Below are positions 58,680 through 64,000 of a DNA stretch of 64,000 bases, one piece after another (the stretch's first letter is position 1; every line of letters begins with the position of its first letter). A program made the position numbers and the translations under genes. The notes under the pieces were generated by a model that was not told where the DNA came from, searched no databases, and was given only the letters and a program-made list of their open reading frames with translations. This DNA comes from Clusia tigrina (Eukaryota; Arthropoda; Insecta; Diptera; Clusiidae). Location of the stretch: the NCBI GenBank assembly GCA_920105625.2, contig OV050033.1:6738001-6802000 (forward strand). Reading direction: 5' to 3'.

Positions 58680-59780
58680 GTTGGACAGAAATCTCTTAAA
58701 GTCATGGTAAATAGTTACGCAGAAGTTGCATACTAGTCAGCGGAAACTTCTATAGTTGCATAGAATTTGATTAGTGGTCATTAAATGAGTTTGTGGTTGC
58801 TTAGAAGTTGCATAGAAGTTAGTGCTTAGAAGTTAGTGCTTAGAAGTTTCATGTGGGTGCTTAGAAGTCGCCATAACTTTGTTCAATTGCACTAGTTAAT
58901 TTCATTATGATCACAGAAAATATATTTAGATTAATTGGTGTTGCATAGTAGTAACCGAAAACATCTGTAGTTGCACTGAAGTTGCATAGAGGTCACCGAA
59001 AATATTTGAAGTTTCACAGGAAAGTGTCGTAACAGTAATTGAAAGGATATGTAGTTGCATAGAAGTCGCGACAGTATTGCTCTAAACTTGTATATTGGTT
59101 ACAGAGAAAATAATTAGTTGCATTTAAGTTGCATAAATGTTACCGAAACTATTTTCAGTTACAGAAAAATTGCATAACAGAAACAGAAAACATCTTTAGT
59201 TGCTTAGAAGTTTCATAATGTCACTGAAACCAGTTTGAAGGTGCAGAGTGGCATAAAACAAAAGCGGCAACAGAAACAGAATCCAGTACATATGCAACAG
59301 AAACAGGATCCAGCACATTTGCAACAGAAACTACAAAATTGAGCTTGCTCTGTTGCCAAACGCTCATTTTCTGTTGTGAAATTTCGTATTTTCTGCTGCA
59401 AATGTACTCGATTCTGTTTCTGTTGCTGCTTCTGTTTTATGTCACTCTGCACCTTAAAACTGGGTTAACTGATATTATGGAATTAGCTTTACTTCACTCT
59501 GTACCTTTAGTTACATTAAGGCCACTGAAAGTGCTTTTAAGTTGCATTAAAGTAACCGAATATATCTCTAATTGTATAACACTTGAATCCAGTTGCAGAA
59601 AGGACACCCCACACATTTGTTGTTCACAACTTGCAGAATGCTACCAGAATAGTAGAACTGAAGTTGCACAAAGATCACCGAACACTTTTTGTTGCACAAA
59701 GGTCGCATAATGGTTGCAGAACTTGCTTAAAACTAACATAAAAGTTGCACAAGAGCCACCGAAAGCATGAACAGAACAAA
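58680..59780. repeat. Long degenerate array around AGTTGCATAGAAGTTGC and CACCGAAAACATCT
   Basis: Words of the type TAGTTGCATAGAAGT, GTTGCATAA and (T/C)ACCGAAAA(C/T)AT(C/T)T alternate every 40-50 bases or so. A local GTGCTTAGAAGTTA run lies near 58,830. The array is interrupted by the RTE element and resumes at about 61,369. The open frame 59,339-59,710 (+) lies inside it and is not regarded as a gene. Confidence 0.88.
59230..59463. repeat. Inverted duplication, arms about 73 bp
   Basis: The left arm, 59,230-59,304, starts CCAGTTTGAAGGTGCAGAGT. The right arm, about 59,391-59,463, is its reverse complement with only a handful of mismatches, around a loop of about 85 bases. The arms include GCAACAGAAACAGAAT. 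The inner loop ends (GCATTTGCAACAG and CTGTTGCCAAACG) still show weaker pairing. Confidence 0.92.
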
Positions 59781-61328
59781 ATAGATTGCATATTTGTTGA
59801 AGATGAACCCGACCCCACAGTTGCTGACGACGAACATGAAGTAGCGCCCCCCGACTATGACGAGGTCTTGCTAGTTATTAGGAGGCTCAAAAACAACAAA
59901 GCCGCCGGAGCTGATGGTATACCAGCGGAGCTATTCAAGGCTGGCGGCGATGTGCTCACGAAACGCATGCACCAGCTCATCTGCAAAATATGGTCGGAGG
60001 AATGCATGCCTAGCAACTGGAACTTAAGTGTGCTCTGCCCAATCCACAATCCGGCAATCTGTGCCAACTACCGCGGGATCAGCCTTCTGAACATCGCATA
60101 TAAGGTCCTGTCGAGCGTACTCTGTGAAAGGCTGAAGCCCATCGCCAATGAACTGATTGGGCCTTATCAGTGTGGCTTCAGACCTGGTAAAGGCACCATT
60201 GACCAAATGTTCACACTACGCCAAATCCTGGAGAAAACCCTAAAGAAGCAGATTGACATACACCATCTTTTCGTCGATTTCAAAGCCGCATTCGACAGCA
60301 CCGTAAGGAGTCAACTATACGCCGCTATGTCTGAATTTGGCGTCCCTGCTAAGCTAATTCGGCTGTGCAAAATGACGCTAAGCACCACCACTAGCTCAGT
60401 TAAAATCGGTAATGACTTGTCCGAGCCGTTTGTTACTGAGCGAGGATTCAGACAAGGTGACTCCTTATCGTGTGTTTTCTTCAATCTAATGTTGGAAAAA
60501 ATCATACGTGCAGCAGGTATAAATCGCATAGGCACTATCTTCCACAAGAGTGTCATTTTACTGGCGCATGCTGATGATATTGACATCATTGGCCATAACA
60601 GCCGCGCCGTGAGTGCTGCATTTTCCGGCTTGGAGAGAGAAGCGAGGCAAGTGGGTTTAGCGGTGAACGAGGACAAAACGAAGTACTTGGTGTCAACACA
60701 CAAAGAGTCTCAGCGTCTTGGACACCACGTCACTGTTGGCGACTACAACTTTGAAGTTGTGAAGGATTTCGTTTATCTGGGAACCAGCATCAACACCACG
60801 AACGATGTCAGCAAGGAGACCAAGCGAAGAATCACTCTTGCCAACAGGTGTTACTTTGGGTTCAGTAGGCAATTGAGAAGCAGAGCCCTCTCTCGACGAA
60901 CAAAAATTACGCTCTACAAAGCCCTCCTTCCCGTCCTGCTTTATGGTGCCGAAACCTGGACGATGACAAACAACGATGACCGAGATTTGGGGGCGTTCGA
61001 GAGAAAAATTCTTCGAAAGATCTATGGTCCTATATGCGTCTACGGAGAGTATCGAATCAGATGGAACAACGAGCTGAATGAGCTGTACGCCGACATTGAT
61101 ATAGTTCGGCGCATTAAAACACAGCGGCAAGTTGTGCGAATGGATGAAAGTGCTCCGGCGAAAAAAGTATTTGAATCGATGCCGCCGGGCGGCGGACGCA
61201 GGAGGGGGAGACCACCACTACGTTGGAAGGACCAAGTTCAAGAAGACCTGGCTGCACTTGGTGTTTCCAATTGGCGCCAGCGTGCGCGAAGCAGAGACGA
61301 CTGGCGAAGGCTGATAACGCGGCAATGA
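59745..61328 (+). CDS. 5'-truncated RTE-type reverse transcriptase
   Basis: Open for 527 codons, from a TTG with no credible ATG start. About the first 20 residues come from the flanking repeat array. RT motifs are in order: NKAAGADGIPAELF (51-64), CANYRGISLLNIAYKVLSS (106-124), QCGFRPGKGTIDQ (142-154), motif A LFVDFKAAFDS (175-185), motif B RGFRQGDSLSCVFFNLMLEK (233-252), catalytic box LLAHADDIDIIG (272-283, His where Tyr is usual), GLAVNEDKTKY (304-314), and DFVYLGTSI (341-349). Then come LLPVLLYGAETW, ERKILRKIYGP, RRRGRPPLRWKDQ (485-497) and an RSRDDWRRL end. It would copy element RNA at the target site. The apurinic endonuclease normally N-terminal to the RT is absent. Two conserved spots look shortened in frame, after CPIH (residue 101) and after KTQR (461), each by a few residues compared with the family as I know it. 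The RTE assignment rests on the motif set and the short 3' UTR with triplet tail. Confidence 0.93.
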   Translation: MHKSHRKHEQNKIDCIFVEDEPDPTVADDEHEVAPPDYDEVLLVIRRLKNNKAAGADGIPAELFKAGGDVLTKRMHQLICKIWSEECMPSNWNLSVLCPIHNPAICANYRGISLLNIAYKVLSSVLCERLKPIANELIGPYQCGFRPGKGTIDQMFTLRQILEKTLKKQIDIHHLFVDFKAAFDSTVRSQLYAAMSEFGVPAKLIRLCKMTLSTTTSSVKIGNDLSEPFVTERGFRQGDSLSCVFFNLMLEKIIRAAGINRIGTIFHKSVILLAHADDIDIIGHNSRAVSAAFSGLEREARQVGLAVNEDKTKYLVSTHKESQRLGHHVTVGDYNFEVVKDFVYLGTSINTTNDVSKETKRRITLANRCYFGFSRQLRSRALSRRTKITLYKALLPVLLYGAETWTMTNNDDRDLGAFERKILRKIYGPICVYGEYRIRWNNELNELYADIDIVRRIKTQRQVVRMDESAPAKKVFESMPPGGGRRRGRPPLRWKDQVQEDLAALGVSNWRQRARSRDDWRRLITRQ

Positions 61329-61368
61329 TCAGAAATGGTTGTACGCCAATTATGATGATGATGATGAC
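59780..61368 (+). mobile_element. RTE-type non-LTR retrotransposon insertion, 5'-truncated
   Basis: The element begins somewhere in 59,775-59,815, where the GTTGCA/CACCGAAA array gives way to RT-coding sequence. It ends just after a short tail of ATG triplets (about 61,351-61,367), only about 20 bases beyond the stop codon. A very short 3' UTR with a microsatellite tail is typical of RTE elements. No clear target-site duplication could be fixed, because the array itself supplies many short matches. A second, more decayed member of the family lies at 1-405. Confidence 0.85.
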
Positions 61369-61560
61369 TTGTAGAATAACTTGCATAGAACTTCCATAAG
61401 AATCACCCGCAACATCTCTTCTTGCATTTAAGTTATTTAACACTGATCGAGTCCATATTTGGTTGCATTAGCGTTGCAAAAAAATGATAAAAAAAAACAG
61501 CTGCAGTTTCATTGAAGTCATCACGGTCGCTGGACACAGATTTATTTCTAAGGAAGAAGC
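61369..61560. repeat. Continuation of the GTTGCA array after the RTE insertion
   Basis: ACTTGCATAGAACTTCCATAAGAATCACC and CTTGCATTTAAGTT continue the pattern seen before 59,780, fading out by about 61,560. This shows the element inserted into an existing array. Confidence 0.75.
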
Positions 61561-63361
61561 ACAATCATCATCAAATTGAATCATTCAGTATAGCAACAGA
61601 AAACCAACGGTATCACAATTTTCTACTTCAATTGTTTCTGTGACTCTTGTATAACTATTCTGCAACAGCACTACAAGTTTAGAGCAGAAGTTAACTTCAT
61701 TGACATTCACGAGCTGCGACTTTGTGCAATTTCTGCTAAATGCAATGGGGAATATTCTGCATTTACTCCTCAGCAAATCGTGTCAAGGGTTTCCCTCAAC
61801 TGCTACTCATGCAACTTGAGTGTTGATGCACACACAACTTGACTGCCAGTGTGCAATTAAGTTAGGTAAAATGGCAGCTGCTGCCAGTAGGTAATCGTAC
61901 TTCATTGCTGTGGCTGCTTTTCTCGGTACTTACAAGTTTAGCACGGTTGACCTTGTCACGAGTTCGTCCTCTCCACTAAATGGATGCACTTTAAGCGACT
62001 GCAACCGCAACTGCGTGGTTTACAGAAGCGTCACTAACATTTTAAAATGCTTTTCTGTGCAAAATTGCCGCTTTCTCCTTTGAAATGAATGTTGTTGTTG
62101 CCACTCCTGCCTACGTCTGAATTCAAATTTGCATATTGGAGTGTGTCCTTGATCTCACACTGACATGTTGTGCACTCGCAATTAAGAATTGTGCATCAAA
62201 TTTTGATGTTCGTGCGTTGTATCCTCATAAATATTTGGGATATTTGCGGAGCTTTTGTTTTATTGTCGCCATTTCGGAGGTTTTCCTTAATTTAATGCGA
62301 GAATTACTCCAACATATTTTTCTTTTTATATCAATTCCCCAGGCTTCGTTATGGTGCGTAAAACACGTCGACCTCAGCAAATGTCCAGCAGTCCAAAGCA
62401 TGAATAAAAATTTTCATTTTCATTTTGATTGTCCCTTTATGTGTCCTTTTTTATAGGCAAATTAACTATGCAGGCTGTGCAAATCTTTGCTATTTGTTTG
62501 CCAAGGCGAATGTTTTTGTTTTTGTTTTGCCCAGCACATGCTTCCAGCTCATTCACACTCTGCCACAAATACGCTGGGTAGTAGTTTATGCTAAACTTGC
62601 GTGTCCCCAGAAACACAGCAATAAAATATCCTTTCTAAATCAAAGCACAAAAGTCCCAGCAGATTCATTTGCGGAAGGGGGTGGGGGAGAGTAGAAATAA
62701 ATTGGTTTCCACTTTTTTAAAGCTTGCAATTTGGAGGTCCTTTTATGAATTTAAGGCAATAAATTGCGTTTGCTACGACCGTAATAGAATTAGCGGAGCC
62801 TGGAATAACGCACATAAACACATGTTTTATTGGGACTATTGAATTAAATTATGCATTTTGTTATTGTCCTTTTATAACTGAGTCCTGGGAGCATTTGTTA
62901 GAATATTTTAGTACCTCATGGGTTGGTTTCTCTAATATGAACACATTCATATCAATAACCTCGATGGAATGAGTACCACTTCAGGCCTTGTTTGGATCTA
63001 GTCCAGTTGCTTTCTTTAGTTCTGTATATAGATAGGAAAACAATGAAAATTATATATTGTCAGATCTATCGGAGACTGATTTGTTGTTTTCGATAGCAGT
63101 AGATTTCTCCACAGAACTCTTTATCGGCATAAATCATACTCTATAACATCATGGAGGAAACCCGTCAACCGATCCAGATGTCATTCTTCAAGGTTTCATA
63201 CTTACTTTCTATACATATGGTTGCAAACCCTAAATTGGAACCGACTCTGATTCATACTCGTACCGGAACCACAAGAGCATTATTGGAAGAATTGGCGACG
63301 GTTGTAAGAACACTGACCTACGAGTATTTTGAACAATGCATTTGCTGGATATTCATATACA
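61561..63361. other. Non-coding stretch with one weak exon-like signal
   Basis: An acceptor-like site (TTTTTCTTTTTATATCAATTCCCCAG) ends at about 62,341. One frame after it reads FVMVRKTRRPQQMSSSPKHE and stops at a TAA that overlaps AATAAA. This is short and unproven. 62,136-62,456 and 62,425-62,694 (+) have no domain. Nothing else is seen. Confidence 0.3.
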
Positions 63362-63395
63362 AATTGGAAGTGATATTCATATATCACTTCCAATT
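63362..63395. repeat. Perfect 15-bp-arm hairpin
   Basis: AATTGGAAGTGATAT and ATATCACTTCCAATT pair perfectly around TCAT. It lies inside an open plus frame (63,151-63,546, 131 codons) that shows no recognisable domain. Confidence 0.97.
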
Positions 63396-63918
63396 ACTCA
63401 TGTATGTAGGATTCTGCCAGTACAATCAGGCAGAATGCAATACACTAAAAAGTATGCAAGTGTATTCCATCAAAAATTTAAATGTGTTCCATCAAAAAGG
63501 ATATAAATTGAGTGTGGAGCGAGACACAGAAAGAGCAGGACACTGAATCGATATAGGCAATAACTTCACTTAAAACTTGACCTATCCGGGATTAGCAGCA
63601 AACTCAATCGACAGTAGTCTAATCGGGAGTATGAGAGTAGAGGGCATCTTGTCAATCAATGAATCATCAATGAATAAGCAACTTTATAGGTAAAGGTCCT
63701 ATAATGAGTTAATGCAGTGTCGGTTGTGACTTATTGAAGAGAAGTTATTTGTAAAATAGCCGAAAAGGAGTGTAAAATACTCCGTAAGCACTGGAAGGTC
63801 CTTCGCTTGCAAAGTCTTCCTGATCATAGTGAATAATACATGGGTATACACACATTGTGATGGGATATCAAAGGCAGTCTGGTATGTGAATTCTCCCTTC
63901 AGGACTTTTGCGATATTA
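63396..63918. other. Non-coding stretch
   Basis: The end of the unrecognised 131-codon frame, then AT-rich sequence with no structure noted. Confidence 0.4.
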
Positions 63919-63964
63919 CTTCTTATTCAGAAAGCCCGAAAATGTTGCTTTTCTGAATAAGAAG
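63919..63964. repeat. 17-bp-arm hairpin
   Basis: CTTCTTATTCAGAAAGC pairs with GCTTTTCTGAATAAGAAG with one extra base in the right arm, around CCGAAAATGTT. Confidence 0.95.
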
Positions 63965-64000
63965 GGAACACTTATAAGTTAGCAGTGTTCTGATTCCGGA

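Noticed and set aside
60311..61443. Minus-strand frames opposite the RTE reverse transcriptase
   Set aside because: Shadows of the well-supported plus-strand RT frame.

Overview
The window looks like AT-rich non-coding DNA from a higher dipteran (a schizophoran fly, possibly a tephritid). The grounds are insect-type non-LTR retrotransposons of several clades, a mariner transposase remnant, (TA)n, (AAT)n and (ATC)n microsatellites, and many TTAATTA/CATAAATT-like stretches of the kind seen in fly introns and gene deserts. The species call is an inference from style and cannot be proved here. I see no complete host gene. Two stretches have an acceptor-like site followed by an open frame and are offered as candidate terminal exons: 18,828-19,007 (+, cysteine-rich) and 10,715-11,023 (-).

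Transposable elements, left to right: a frame-broken RTE-type reverse transcriptase (RT) fragment at the left edge (1-405, -); an RT and C-terminal relic at 29,040-29,935 (+); three 3'-end relics with RNase H tail and zinc knuckle at 32,190-32,465 (-), 33,975-34,560 (-) and 34,690-35,215 (+), the last two lying head to head; a mariner transposase C-terminus at 38,175-38,470 (-) next to another 3'-end relic at 38,480-38,975 (-) of the same family as 33,975-34,560; a jockey-type RT relic at 42,130-43,265 (-); an R1-type RT relic at 53,340-54,925 (-); and the best preserved element, a 5'-truncated RTE-type RT open for 527 codons at 59,745-61,328 (+), ending in a short (ATG)n tail. All are broken or truncated, and none could move on its own.

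The other dominant feature is tandem repetition. About 18 unrelated minisatellite-like arrays (units about 13 to 205 bp) occupy roughly 9 kb by my boundaries. The largest are 850-1,775 (15-bp unit, 84-bp higher-order unit), 17,230-18,625 (54-bp unit, a 269-bp block repeated almost exactly), 19,995-20,900, 46,640-47,905 and 58,680-61,560 (interrupted by the RTE element). Several inverted repeats stand out: an imperfect 150-bp hairpin at 9,195-9,344, a pair of overlapping mutually exclusive stems at 36,196-36,249, a 73-bp-arm inverted duplication at 59,230-59,463, and short perfect hairpins near the right end.

No gene network can be described. The content reads as an intron or intergenic region shaped by retroelement decay and local duplication. 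I found no tRNA, rRNA, CRISPR, viral or bacterial-type feature. Most open frames in the region are chance frames or by-products of repeat units whose length is a multiple of three.
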